A stretch of DNA of 41,156 nucleotides from a virus (IMGVR_UViG_3300025648_000045:1-41156), one strand, 5' to 3'; counted from the first letter of the stretch, positions 24,699-31,693 are shown. The notes: generated by a model from the letters alone, not told the origin. Program-made: numbers and translations.

Positions 24699-24710
24699 CT
24701 TAATTGTCAG

Positions 24711-24740
24711 CCACACACAACACACACACAACACACACAC
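24711..24740 (+). promoter_or_regulatory. CA-repeat translation leader
   Basis: Thirty bases of CA repeats, broken only by single extra C or A bases, lead straight into the ATG at 24741, downstream of promoter P3. No Shine-Dalgarno sequence is present. Confidence 0.6.
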
Positions 24741-24935
24741 ATGAAAGAGACCACATACACAAACCGCATCAACAACGACAAAATCATCGTGATCCATAAC
24801 GGATCATTAGTTGAAGAAGTCTGGGTAGAAACCGAGTCGGATCGCCGCCGCAATCAAGCAGGCTCCAGAATCAACTTCCAGTCATTCATCAACCTCCTCA
24901 ACTATTGGACAGACTTCAATCTGCTAGCCAAATAA
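24741..24935 (+). CDS. Hypothetical early protein (64 aa)
   Basis: A 64-residue protein with a beta-rich first half (KIIVIHNGSLVEEVWVE) and a basic middle (SDRRRNQAGSR). It is the first gene after promoter P3 and its CA leader, which implies high early expression. I do not recognise it. Confidence 0.65.
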   Translation: MKETTYTNRINNDKIIVIHNGSLVEEVWVETESDRRRNQAGSRINFQSFINLLNYWTDFNLLAK

Positions 24936-24959
24936 CCACCACCAAACCCACACACACAT

Positions 24960-25130
24960 ATGACCTACACAACCTACATCACCTGCGCCGTTGCCTTAAT
25001 TTTCTCTATCAGGAAACACTGGAAAAAACGCAATGACTCCTGTCTTAAACATCGCATCTGGGTGCGTAAGGAGCTTCGCAATACCATCAGTTCTCTGCGC
25101 GAGATTCGCCAGATTGGAGTCACCTACTAA
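24960..25130 (+). CDS. Small membrane-anchored basic protein (56 aa)
   Basis: A 56-residue protein, starting after a CA-rich leader. The N-terminus (YITCAVALIFSI, residues 6-17) is hydrophobic enough for a short membrane anchor, followed by a strongly basic helical tail (RKHWKKRND and onward). It probably sits in the inner membrane with the tail in the cytoplasm. It is short, but codon usage and spacing match its neighbours. Confidence 0.55.
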   Translation: MTYTTYITCAVALIFSIRKHWKKRNDSCLKHRIWVRKELRNTISSLREIRQIGVTY

Positions 25131-25139
25131 CCCACACCC

Positions 25140-25325
25140 ATGACATACACCGAACACCAACAAGTCGCGATCATCGAACAGACCTGCGACGAAGTCCGCA
25201 AAGAGAACGAGCAGTTAAAAACAGACATCCTGTTTTTGATTCACGATATGGAAACCATCCTGCGCCTCAATAGCCTTGGAAAAACCAAGGAGATTGCTGA
25301 CCTGATCAAACTAACCCTCAAATGA
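25140..25325 (+). CDS. Coiled-coil small protein (61 aa)
   Basis: A 61-residue, almost wholly helical protein with heptad-like hydrophobics (VRKENEQLKTDILFLIHDME). The stop overlaps the next start (ATGA). It may form a dimer or scaffold. The function is unknown. Confidence 0.6.
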   Translation: MTYTEHQQVAIIEQTCDEVRKENEQLKTDILFLIHDMETILRLNSLGKTKEIADLIKLTLK

Positions 25326-25438
25326 CACCTGAAATGATCGGACAAGACATCCTTTGGTTTTTCCAAGGCATGATCAATATCCTAATCCCATTCTCGCTAG
25401 CATTCATCGCACTCCACATCTACTACACAAACAAATGA
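25322..25438 (+). CDS. Single-pass membrane micro-protein (38 aa)
   Basis: A 38-residue protein with one transmembrane-like segment (INILIPFSLAFIALHIYY, about 18-35). Start and stop both overlap neighbouring genes by ATGA, so it belongs to a coupled set of three genes. A holin-like or inhibitor role is possible, but its early location argues against lysis. Confidence 0.6.
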   Translation: MTPEMIGQDILWFFQGMINILIPFSLAFIALHIYYTNK

Positions 25439-25647
25439 ACACACACGAACTATCCTCACTTGAAGGACTACTAGCCTGTCAGATCAAACTGGCAGAGCGT
25501 CACGGCCTCGACGAGATCCGCATTAGCGTTCCACGCGCACGCGAGATCCTGCATCAGGCAATCATTGGTCAGAAGCGTTCAGAAATTGCGCCTAAAAAGG
25601 AGCCGTTGTTCTTTAGCCGACTCGACGCAATTCACTTCACATCATAA
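25435..25647 (+). CDS. Hypothetical protein (70 aa)
   Basis: A 70-residue protein starting within the previous stop (ATGA). The helical, charged N-terminus (SLEGLLACQIKLAERHGLDE, about 7-26) is followed by a beta-like strand and a Lys-rich segment. The ATG at 25435 is chosen over an upstream GTG because it couples to the previous gene. No family was recognised. Confidence 0.6.
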   Translation: MNTHELSSLEGLLACQIKLAERHGLDEIRISVPRAREILHQAIIGQKRSEIAPKKEPLFFSRLDAIHFTS

Positions 25648-25651
25648 ATAT

Positions 25652-25894
25652 ATGCTTGACACTGATACCGAAGCGTCTAAACCCAACCAAATGGATACAC
25701 ACCCATACAAAGCAGGCAAAGACGATATGCGTGAGCAATTGCTCGCGTTCATCTACGAACGCTACTGCTACTACCGAACCTTCTTTGGGAAGGAATCGCA
25801 AACAGCATTAGAACTGAAGCGCATCATCCTCGACATCCGCGAGGATCAGGCGAAAGAAATCGAAAACATAAAATCAACCGCCACTGATGAATGA
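25652..25894 (+). CDS. Hypothetical helical protein (80 aa)
   Basis: An 80-residue, largely helical protein with an aromatic cluster (YERYCYYRTFFG, about 36-47). It starts 4 bases after the previous stop; a second ATG 13 codons in is an alternative start. Its end overlaps the next gene by 8 bases. The function is unknown. Confidence 0.6.
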   Translation: MLDTDTEASKPNQMDTHPYKAGKDDMREQLLAFIYERYCYYRTFFGKESQTALELKRIILDIREDQAKEIENIKSTATDE

Positions 25895-26102
25895 TCTCTG
25901 GCGACCTGCGAGTATCCCTGCTGGATGGAGTGCGGCATATAAAAGCCTATCTGCTCGCTGGGAACTCGTATGTCGTCATGGATTTCATCACCCTCACCCT
26001 GATGATCCTAACTTGAAAGCGGACGGCATCCATGCCTGCGATGGGTGCTGTTCCGAGTTCAAAGAGTTTTCCATAAATAAATCCCATGAAATTACATCAT
26101 AA
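25887..26102 (+). CDS. His/Cys-rich small protein (71 aa)
   Basis: A 71-residue protein with a possible metal site made of CRHGFHHPHPDD (about 29-40) and ACDGCC (50-55). Spacing does not match a named zinc finger. It overlaps the preceding gene by 8 bases. The 111-base gap after it holds no convincing gene. Confidence 0.55.
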   Translation: MNDLWRPASIPAGWSAAYKSLSARWELVCRHGFHHPHPDDPNLKADGIHACDGCCSEFKEFSINKSHEITS

Positions 26103-26213
26103 TCCCTGCATCCCATACATTTGGATAATGCTTGATAATCTTGACAAAAGAGGCTTGTTAGTCCGTAAATTGCGTCCTGCGGTAATTATGCCGCTGAAAA
26201 ATCAAACCAATTT

Positions 26214-26450
26214 ATGTCAAAAGAGCCTGTCAACCACCCTGCCTTCCCTGTGTCAGCCTACGCTGGAGACAACACTAACCCTCCAGTGCGCCCCAACAGC
26301 GGCATGAGCATTAGAGACTACTTCGCATCCGCCGCTTTAGTTGGACTCACTACGCCAGCATCAGCAGGCGATCCAGAGGCAACAGCGGAGAATGCTTATG
26401 CGATTGCTGATGCAATGCTCCAAGAAAGGCTGTATACTACGCGCAAATAA
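26214..26450 (+). CDS. Conserved phage protein with GMSIRDYFAS motif
   Basis: A 78-residue protein with a signature common in phage and prophage small proteins: NHPAFP near the N-terminus, GMSIRDYFASAAL (about 30-42) and AYAIADAMLQER near the C-terminus. The family is widespread but has no established function. The match of all three blocks makes this a confident gene call. Confidence 0.8.
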   Translation: MSKEPVNHPAFPVSAYAGDNTNPPVRPNSGMSIRDYFASAALVGLTTPASAGDPEATAENAYAIADAMLQERLYTTRK

Positions 26451-26451
26451 T

Positions 26452-26727
26452 ATGTGGCATCACAATCCTAAAAACCCTCTTCAGGTAAATAAGCCCAAAG
26501 CACCTGCCAAGCCTGCGGCTCTCAACGCCAGCGCGGAGGAGCCTAAGTCATCATCGCTGTCATCGCTGAAGTTTGCTACTCCTGAGATTCGCGTCGGCCT
26601 GAACAGCGCGAAGTCGTCCATGCCTGATAGCGTCAAAGTTCCCAAGGTATCTACCAAGATGCCTAAAGATAAGAATGTCATCATTCCCAAAGTCAAAAAA
26701 ATGCCCAAGCGCAAGCTGACGGCCTAA
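26452..26727 (+). CDS. Lys/Pro/Ser-rich hypothetical protein (91 aa)
   Basis: A 91-residue, very basic and probably disordered protein with repeated KVPKVSTK / IIPKVKKMPK-like segments at the C-terminus. The ATG at 26452 lies one base after the previous stop and is preferred to an upstream start inside that gene. It may be a nucleic-acid or scaffold-binding protein. Confidence 0.55.
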   Translation: MWHHNPKNPLQVNKPKAPAKPAALNASAEEPKSSSLSSLKFATPEIRVGLNSAKSSMPDSVKVPKVSTKMPKDKNVIIPKVKKMPKRKLTA

Positions 26728-26746
26728 CCAAACAAACACCAACACC

Positions 26747-27133
26747 ATGGAAGATACAACATCCGAAACATCCAGCGTAGCACCTGAAGTAGTAGCCGCC
26801 GCTGGCGCAACAGGAACCGCTCCAGAGGCTCCCACAAACATTGTGCCTATGCCTGCGCCTGAAAGCACAGAAAACGCGCCTACAGAGGCTCCTGCGAAGC
26901 CAGAACCTAAGAACCTTCAGGAGCTTATTGCTAGCATCGACATTGAGAATGTCACCGAGCATGAGATCATCATTGACTTAGTATCTGGCATCCAGCAGGT
27001 GGCGGTTCGCGCTTCCATCGCTCTGGGATTACTTGAGCGCAAGGCCAAGGCCGAGGCCGCTAAAGCTACTGCCGAGGCCGCTAAAGCTACTGCCGAGGCC
27101 GCTAAGACTACTGAGACTCCAGCCGCCGAGTAA
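26747..27133 (+). CDS. Ala/Pro/Glu-rich protein with C-terminal repeats (128 aa)
   Basis: A 128-residue protein. The first 60 residues are disordered and rich in Ala, Pro, Thr and Glu. A helical core follows (IIDLVSGIQQVAVRASIALG, about 75-94). The end is a tandem helical repeat built from AEAAKAT units, encoded by 21-bp DNA repeats. The stop overlaps the next start by one base (TAATG). The function is unknown; a structural spacer is plausible. Confidence 0.65.
   Translation: MEDTTSETSSVAPEVVAAAGATGTAPEAPTNIVPMPAPESTENAPTEAPAKPEPKNLQELIASIDIENVTEHEIIIDLVSGIQQVAVRASIALGLLERKAKAEAAKATAEAAKATAEAAKTTETPAAE
27050..27112 (+). repeat. Three in-frame 21-bp tandem repeats
   Basis: Units at 27050-27070 and 27071-27091 are identical and the third (27092-27112) differs slightly near its end. 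Each encodes seven residues (A-E-A-A-K-A/T-T). The near identity of the copies points to recent slippage or duplication. Confidence 0.85.
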
Positions 27134-27324
27134 TGAAATCAGGCAAAGCCAACAACACCGCTCGCGCTTCCAAGGCATCGGACGCCGCGAGCAGATTGAC
27201 GGCTCCACGCGCCCACGCCGCTCCGAAGGCTCCTATGGGAGCTAACGGAGAGACTGGCGATGTCCAGCGCGCCGCTAGAAAGGTATTCATCCTGCGACGC
27301 AACAATCTATCGACAGCCAATTGA
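27133..27324 (+). CDS. Basic Ala-rich hypothetical protein (63 aa)
   Basis: A 63-residue, Arg/Lys/Ala-rich, probably disordered protein, started by an ATG that overlaps the preceding stop. No motif was recognised. The coupled start supports translation. Confidence 0.5.
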   Translation: MKSGKANNTARASKASDAASRLTAPRAHAAPKAPMGANGETGDVQRAARKVFILRRNNLSTAN

Positions 27325-27343
27325 CACATTCATTCATTCACAC

Positions 27344-27565
27344 ATGGACGACATCGTAAACCATCCGAGACACTATACCGCTCATCCCAGCGGCATTGAG
27401 GCCATACAGGTCACCGAGCATATGAACTTTTGCCTTGGAAACGCAATGAAGTACCTCTGGCGTTCAGGCAAGAAAGACGCCGCTACAGAAATTACTGACC
27501 TGCGTAAAGCGATCTGGTATATAGAGCGCGAAATCCTACGCCTACAAACTCCCAATGAAAAATAA
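27344..27565 (+). CDS. DUF3310-type phage protein
   Basis: A 73-residue protein matching DUF3310: VNHPRHYT (5-12), GIEAIQVTEHMNFCLGNAMK (17-36), YLWRSGKK and DLRKAIWYIEREI. The family is common in phages and has been linked to nucleotide metabolism, but no firm function is known. The ATG at 27344 is preferred because the family starts with this motif and a CA-like leader (CATTCATTCATTCACAC) precedes it. Confidence 0.88.
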   Translation: MDDIVNHPRHYTAHPSGIEAIQVTEHMNFCLGNAMKYLWRSGKKDAATEITDLRKAIWYIEREILRLQTPNEK

Positions 27566-27725
27566 AAACCCTCACCTCCAGCGTCTCATCAATAAGACTG
27601 AGACCTATCACGAACTCATGAACAGCCGTATCTCTCCTAAGACGCGCAAGAGCCTCAACAGCAAGTTGGGCGGTCTCGCGAAGGGCATGAAGATCAAACC
27701 AATGGACATGGAGGGAAACAAATGA
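27555..27725 (+). CDS. Basic micro-protein (56 aa)
   Basis: A 56-residue, Lys/Arg-rich protein that starts inside the end of the DUF3310 gene and whose stop overlaps the next start (ATGA). The segment MNSRISPKTRKSLNSKLGGL is helical and basic. It is probably a real member of the chain of coupled small genes. No function was recognised. Confidence 0.55.
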   Translation: MKNKNPHLQRLINKTETYHELMNSRISPKTRKSLNSKLGGLAKGMKIKPMDMEGNK

Positions 27726-27868
27726 AAAAAGGTCTCTGGTACAACATCCACATGAAGCAGAAGCGCATTGAGGCTGGATCTGGCGAGAAGATGCGTAAGC
27801 CAAACAGCGCAGGCGCACCTACGGACGCCGCCATTAAAAAGTCACAAAAAACATCCAAGAAAAAATGA
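27722..27868 (+). CDS. Conserved small phage basic protein (48 aa)
   Basis: A 48-residue protein beginning MKKGLWYNIHMKQKRI and continuing AGSGEKMRKPNSAGAPT. I have seen this N-terminal pattern repeatedly in small proteins of aquatic phages, next to the protein encoded just downstream. ATGA overlaps join it to both neighbours. The function is unknown. Confidence 0.7.
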   Translation: MKKGLWYNIHMKQKRIEAGSGEKMRKPNSAGAPTDAAIKKSQKTSKKK

Positions 27869-28101
27869 GCGAGAAGAAATTTAAGAAGGTTGTTACCAAT
27901 CCTGACACAGGAAAGAAGAATACCATTCGTTACGGCGCGAAAGGATATTCAATCGCTCCTCACACGAAGAAAGGCGACTCCTACTGCGCTCGTTCAGCAG
28001 GACAAATGAAAGACCATCCAGCGGCGGCGCATGATCCAAACTCCCCACTGCGCCTCAGTCGCAAGAAGTGGGCGTGCATTGGCAAGCGTTCTGCGCGATG
28101 A
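27865..28101 (+). CDS. Small conserved phage protein (DUF6321-like)
   Basis: A 78-residue basic protein with KKVVTNPDTGKKNTIRYGAK, KGDSYCARSAGQ and LRLSRKKWACIGKRS. The pattern of a GDSYCARS core and a final SRKKW-x-C-x-G motif matches a small family found in many aquatic phages, which I think is DUF6321. Two conserved cysteines could bind metal. The function is unknown. It is coupled to both neighbours by ATGA. Confidence 0.7.
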   Translation: MSEKKFKKVVTNPDTGKKNTIRYGAKGYSIAPHTKKGDSYCARSAGQMKDHPAAAHDPNSPLRLSRKKWACIGKRSAR

Positions 28102-28271
28102 GCGAGGCTATTCCTAAAAATCAATTCGGATGGGGAGGCGGCAAAGGCGACTACGAACGCCCAGTCAACCGCCGTGTGTTCCGCGAGAACATCGACAAGA
28201 TTAAGAAGGGAGCGATGCGCGGTACACCTGTTGCAAAGAAGGGTGGAAAAACTACATACAAATATTTATGA
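28098..28271 (+). CDS. Gly/Lys-rich micro-protein (57 aa)
   Basis: A 57-residue basic protein (FGWGGGKGDYERPVNRRVFR near the start), coupled by ATGA to the genes on both sides. The coupled ATG at 28098 is preferred to an upstream GTG. No family was recognised. Confidence 0.6.
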   Translation: MSEAIPKNQFGWGGGKGDYERPVNRRVFRENIDKIKKGAMRGTPVAKKGGKTTYKYL

Positions 28272-28417
28272 AAGTCACAAAGAAACTCGTAAAGCATCTT
28301 ACCAAAATTGGCAAAATCGGAGGCAAGGCAACCACCGAAAAAAAGGCAAAAGCGGCAATCGAAAATGGCAAAAAGGGCGGCAGGCCGAGGAAACATCCTG
28401 TCCGCCAAGCCGCATAA
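28268..28417 (+). CDS. AT-hook-like basic micro-protein (49 aa)
   Basis: A 49-residue, highly basic protein ending KKGGRPRKHPVRQAA. GGRPRK is the core of an AT-hook, which inserts in the minor groove of AT-rich DNA. The upstream part is a basic helix rich in Lys, Gly and Thr. It is coupled to the previous gene by ATGA and is the last gene before promoter P4. A DNA-binding or silencing-related role is plausible. Confidence 0.6.
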   Translation: MKVTKKLVKHLTKIGKIGGKATTEKKAKAAIENGKKGGRPRKHPVRQAA

Positions 28418-28460
28418 ACAAAGGCTCTAGAAACTATTTTCATTTTCTGAAAGATTTTCC

Positions 28461-28489
28461 TTGGAAACCCAAGCGATCTAGGCAATATT
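28461..28489 (+). promoter_or_regulatory. Early promoter P4 with CCCAAGCG spacer box
   Basis: TTGGAA (28461-28466), a 17-base spacer beginning ACCCAAGCG, and AATATT (28484-28489), ahead of a CA leader and the gene at 28527. It shares the GAAACCCAAGCGAT-type core with P2. Confidence 0.65.
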
Positions 28490-28505
28490 GGTCGTGTAGT
28501 CAATA

Positions 28506-28526
28506 AACACACACCAACACACACAC
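28506..28526 (+). promoter_or_regulatory. CA-repeat translation leader
   Basis: An A/C-only leader of about 20 bases leading into the ATG at 28527, downstream of P4. No Shine-Dalgarno motif is present. Confidence 0.55.
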
Positions 28527-29372
28527 ATGAAAAACAATGGTTACTTCATCAGCACAGGCGACAAGAGCGGCTTCTATACACTTCGCAGGATGGACATCGA
28601 ACCCACCTACGAGATGAACGACAACGGCGATTACGCCTGCACAGGTGAAACGCACAAGGAGACTTTCCTCCAGAACCTGTCCACAGATCGCTCCGAAGCC
28701 ATCATTAAGGCCAAGGCTCTCACAGGTCACGACCTTGAGATCGGATTTGACCTGACCGAGATCGAACGCCTGAAGGCCGAAGAGTATGCGCTCCGCCGCG
28801 AGCAGAAGCAGGCAACAATCCTTGCCTTCATCGCCTCCAATACCAAGTTCAGCGAGATGTACAACTTCGCCGCCCAAAATACTGGCAACACCTTCGCATC
28901 AGTTCGCGGAGAGTACGAGATCAGCACCATCCGTGACATCATCCAGAAACTGGAGCAGTACGGATCGGTTTCCGAGTCACAGGTTAACTTCGCGGTAAGC
29001 CTATTCAATAGCCTGATGGAAAAGATCGAACAGACTAAGGTTATTGAGGCCGCCAAAGCCGCGCTCATCGCCAGCGGTGCAAAGGCTCCTGAAGGCAAAC
29101 AAAGTGTCTCTGGGACGATCTTAGGCTTCAAGGAGGTGGTATCCTACATCAATGGTCGTAGCCGCTTCACCACCAAGGCAATCATCCAGCTTGATAACGG
29201 AACCAAGTGCTACGGCACGCTGGCTTCTTGCTCTCAAGCCATGAAGGGGGCGAAGGTCTCATTCACCGCTGACTTTCAGATCAGCAACACTGATCCACTA
29301 TTCAGTTTCTACAAGCGTCCAACCAAGTGGGTTGAGACGATGGCGGAGGAAACAATTGCCGCATTAAAATAA
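28527..29372 (+). CDS. Hypothetical protein with OB-like C-terminal domain (281 aa)
   Basis: A 281-residue protein. The N-terminal 60 residues look beta-rich, the centre is helical and charged (LKAEEYALRREQKQ), and the last 100 residues look like a small beta-barrel (SGTILGFKEVVSYINGRSRF, then LDNGTKCYGTLAS and KGAKVSFTADFQ). It heads the DNA-metabolism block from its own promoter. A nucleic-acid-binding role is plausible, but the family is not recognised. Confidence 0.65.
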   Translation: MKNNGYFISTGDKSGFYTLRRMDIEPTYEMNDNGDYACTGETHKETFLQNLSTDRSEAIIKAKALTGHDLEIGFDLTEIERLKAEEYALRREQKQATILAFIASNTKFSEMYNFAAQNTGNTFASVRGEYEISTIRDIIQKLEQYGSVSESQVNFAVSLFNSLMEKIEQTKVIEAAKAALIASGAKAPEGKQSVSGTILGFKEVVSYINGRSRFTTKAIIQLDNGTKCYGTLASCSQAMKGAKVSFTADFQISNTDPLFSFYKRPTKWVETMAEETIAALK

Positions 29373-29376
29373 TTCT

Positions 29377-29405
29377 TTACACGCAATCCCAAGCGCATAT
29401 ATAAA
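29377..29405 (+). promoter_or_regulatory. Promoter P5 with CCCAAGCG box
   Basis: TTACAC (29377-29382), a 17-base spacer with CCCAAGCG at 29388-29395, and TATAAA (29400-29405). The box is closer to the -10 element than in P2-P4, so it may act as an operator rather than as a fixed part of the promoter. It drives the gene at 29441 and the ERF operon. Confidence 0.6.
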
Positions 29406-29420
29406 CCTTCCCTGTGGTCA

Positions 29421-29440
29421 CAAAACACACACACACATCC
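29421..29440 (+). promoter_or_regulatory. CA-repeat translation leader
   Basis: AC-repeat leader ending in ATCC just before the ATG at 29441, downstream of P5. Confidence 0.5.
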
Positions 29441-29671
29441 ATGATTTCCATTATGCCCACCAATCTGACAAAAAATCAGATTTCTACTTTAAGAAATTGT
29501 GCCAAAAAGCATGGCGCAGTCTTGCGGCTTGATTCTTACGGATTCACTTTGGATTGCGGTTCCAAAATTTGGAAAACCTCGCAAGACCCAACAATGTATT
29601 TTCAAAGGGATTCTAAAAACTTTTCTTGTGCAATTTCCATGATGGATTTTGGTACGGAAAATCCTAGATAA
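29441..29671 (+). CDS. Hypothetical protein (76 aa)
   Basis: A 76-residue protein; the ATG after the CA leader is preferred to an upstream GTG inside the promoter-proximal region. Composition is mixed alpha/beta (QISTLRNCAKKHGAVLRLDS). It lies 28 bases ahead of the ERF gene, whose product binds single-stranded DNA. No family was recognised. Confidence 0.6.
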   Translation: MISIMPTNLTKNQISTLRNCAKKHGAVLRLDSYGFTLDCGSKIWKTSQDPTMYFQRDSKNFSCAISMMDFGTENPR

Positions 29672-29699
29672 TCACCAACCAACCCAAACAAACACACAT

Positions 29700-30347
29700 A
29701 TGGCTAACACCACATCAACCCTAAACTCCGCCCTAGTAGCCGCCCTTGGCGAGCTTCGCAATGTCCCAAAGGACAAAGTCAATCCGCACTTTAAGTCGCG
29801 GTTCACATCACTCGACGCAATCCTCGACGCCACGCGCCCTGTGCTTTCCAAGCATGGGCTGGCAATGTCGCAGGAGCCAGTCTATGAGGACGGCATGGCA
29901 GGCGTAGTTACACGCATCATCCACGCTGGCGGTGAAAGCCGCGAGAGCAAGCTCCTCTTGCCTCTACGCGACCAGTCCGCCCAAGGCGTTGGCTCTTGTT
30001 TGAGCTACGCTCGCCGTTACTCCGCCGCCGCTGTTTTAGGAATTGCTAGCGATGAGGATGACGATGGTCAGGTCGCCAGCACACCTATCAAATCGGTGAT
30101 CGCAAAGCCAGCCTTCAAGAAGCCAGAGCCTGCGCTTTCGCCAGAGCCTACCACACCAGCCGCCAAGGACGAGTGGGAGATCATGTTCAAGACAATGGAG
30201 GCGTACAAGGTTTCCGAGGAGCAGGTTCGCTCATTCCTTCTAGCCAAGGGCGTCGAGGTTCCAGAGTTCCTGATCGACCTGCCGCTCGCTGTTGCCAAGC
30301 GCGTCAACGAGAAGTTCGCGGACATCGTAACCTCCACCAAGAAATAG
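29700..30347 (+). CDS. erf: ERF-family single-strand annealing recombinase
   Basis: A 215-residue member of the ERF superfamily. Signature parts are the N-terminal helix (LNSALVAALGELRNVPKDK), NPHFKSRFTSLDAILDATRP, GLAMSQEPV and the core GVGSCLSYARRYSAAAVLGI followed by an acidic DEDDDG tail. ERF proteins anneal complementary single strands during phage recombination and genome circularisation. The ATG at 29700 follows a CA-rich leader and sets the family's normal start. The next gene is a PD-(D/E)XK exonuclease, the expected partner. Confidence 0.9.
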   Translation: MANTTSTLNSALVAALGELRNVPKDKVNPHFKSRFTSLDAILDATRPVLSKHGLAMSQEPVYEDGMAGVVTRIIHAGGESRESKLLLPLRDQSAQGVGSCLSYARRYSAAAVLGIASDEDDDGQVASTPIKSVIAKPAFKKPEPALSPEPTTPAAKDEWEIMFKTMEAYKVSEEQVRSFLLAKGVEVPEFLIDLPLAVAKRVNEKFADIVTSTKK

Positions 30348-30348
30348 T

Positions 30349-31410
30349 ATGACCGACGAACGCAAAGACAAGATGTCAGGCAGTGCGATGGCTAGCTACG
30401 CCGCCTGCGCTGGCAAGTATCAGCTAGAGATCACCTGTCCCCCCAGCGAGTCTGGGGCGGCGGCGATCATGGGCAACCGCATCCACCAGTATATGCAAGA
30501 TCCCATGTCGATCATCCTGACCGACGAGGAGCAGGAGATCGCAGATCGTTGCCAAGTTGAGTACGAGGAGATCCGAGAGGCTATCGCGCTTGGAGACCCT
30601 GACAGCACGACGCTTGAGAAACGCCTCTGGTACGGCGACATCTGGTCAGGCCAGATTGACCGCATCGATCACTTCGGTGAGGAAACCGCGCTGGTAGTCG
30701 ATTGGAAGACTGGTCGCGTCGGTACAGGCAACACGGCGGCGGAGAACCTTCAGCTTCGTTCTTACGCAGTTTTAGTAAAAAAGAACCTGCCGAAGCTCAA
30801 GCGCATCTTGGTAGCCATCGTCCAGCCTATGGCGGCGAAGTTCACCATCGCGGAGTACAACGAGAACGACCTGATCCAAGCCGACGAGCAGATCCAGTCC
30901 ATCGTCAACGCCGCGCTAGCACCTAACGCTCCGCGCTCGCCATCACCTGACGCCTGTAAATATTGCCGCGCCAAGTCTATCTGTCCTGAGGCCGCAGGTG
31001 TTGTATCTCAGATGGACAATGTAAAAGCTGAGATCGTTCCAAAGCTGACCGACGAACAGCTAGGCGATTACTTGGAAAAGATTGACATCCTTGAGCCGTT
31101 GTTTGAGGCATTCCGTGAAGAGGCAAAGCGCAGGCTTTTAGATGGTCACCAGATCGTCGGACGCAAGCTGACCTCTGGACGCACCAGCCGCAGTGTTGAG
31201 TCGGTACACGACCTCGTACCGCTCTTAGCGGATCACCTGAATACCGACGACATTCTCGCCTGCTGTAAGGTATCACTTCCACAACTTGAGAAGACTTTTG
31301 CCGCAAAGACCGAAATGGCTAGCAAAGACGCGAAGATCGCGTTGGAGAAGGCCATTGCCGAAGTCCTTGTGAGCAAGACGAGCGCACCAATCATGGTTCG
31401 CGCGAAGTAA
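30349..31410 (+). CDS. Cas4/RecB-like PD-(D/E)XK exonuclease with four-Cys cluster site
   Basis: A 353-residue DUF2800-type nuclease. Motifs: GNRIH (42-46), SGQIDRI with D104, VVDWKTGR with D118 and K120, and QLRSYA (135-140). An iron-sulfur cluster site of the Cas4/AddB type is suggested by C20 in an N-terminal helix and C203-x2-C206-x5-C212 at the C-terminal side. It probably resects DNA ends to give 3' tails for the ERF protein encoded just before it. About 140 residues after the cluster form a helical extension. It starts one base after the ERF stop. Confidence 0.87.
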   Translation: MTDERKDKMSGSAMASYAACAGKYQLEITCPPSESGAAAIMGNRIHQYMQDPMSIILTDEEQEIADRCQVEYEEIREAIALGDPDSTTLEKRLWYGDIWSGQIDRIDHFGEETALVVDWKTGRVGTGNTAAENLQLRSYAVLVKKNLPKLKRILVAIVQPMAAKFTIAEYNENDLIQADEQIQSIVNAALAPNAPRSPSPDACKYCRAKSICPEAAGVVSQMDNVKAEIVPKLTDEQLGDYLEKIDILEPLFEAFREEAKRRLLDGHQIVGRKLTSGRTSRSVESVHDLVPLLADHLNTDDILACCKVSLPQLEKTFAAKTEMASKDAKIALEKAIAEVLVSKTSAPIMVRAK

Positions 31411-31429
31411 ACACAAACAACAAAAACCC

Positions 31430-31693
31430 ATGCCAAACAAACCGACAGATAAACAAATAGATATATCAATGGCTCTTGCTTATAGAGCGGTTGAATGTTT
31501 AGAAGATCCAGTGAATAACCAAATTGAAGTTATGAAAGATTATCTTCAACTTTTGGCAGATTCTAATCTCATTGATCCAGAAGACGGCGAGAAATATATC
31601 AAAACGGCTATTCATGCCGCAGTCGATTCTATCCTCGACGCAGATAGCGAAGAGGCAGAAGAAACCAAGCAGGAATCCTGCTGTAACAAGTAA
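31430..31693 (+). CDS. Hypothetical acidic protein (87 aa)
   Basis: An 87-residue, acidic, helical protein ending in SCCNK. It lies between the exonuclease and the SSB-tail protein, with an A/C-rich leader before the ATG. The family is not recognised. Context suggests a helper in recombination or replication. Confidence 0.6.
   Translation: MPNKPTDKQIDISMALAYRAVECLEDPVNNQIEVMKDYLQLLADSNLIDPEDGEKYIKTAIHAAVDSILDADSEEAEETKQESCCNK

Noticed and set aside
26143-26172. TTGACA followed by a weak AT-rich hexamer, a possible promoter
   Set aside because: No acceptable -10 box at 16-18 bases and no shared CCCAAGCG box.
26086-26307. A 73-codon plus-strand frame across the gap before the conserved 78-residue protein
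   Set aside because: It overlaps the better supported gene at 26214 for a third of its length and its sequence there is clearly a frame shadow. The first part has no motif.
27718-27735. Possible GGAGG Shine-Dalgarno-like sequence upstream of the ATG at 27722
   Set aside because: The purine-rich stretch is coding sequence of the previous gene, and similar sites are absent before almost all other starts, so no SD usage is inferred.
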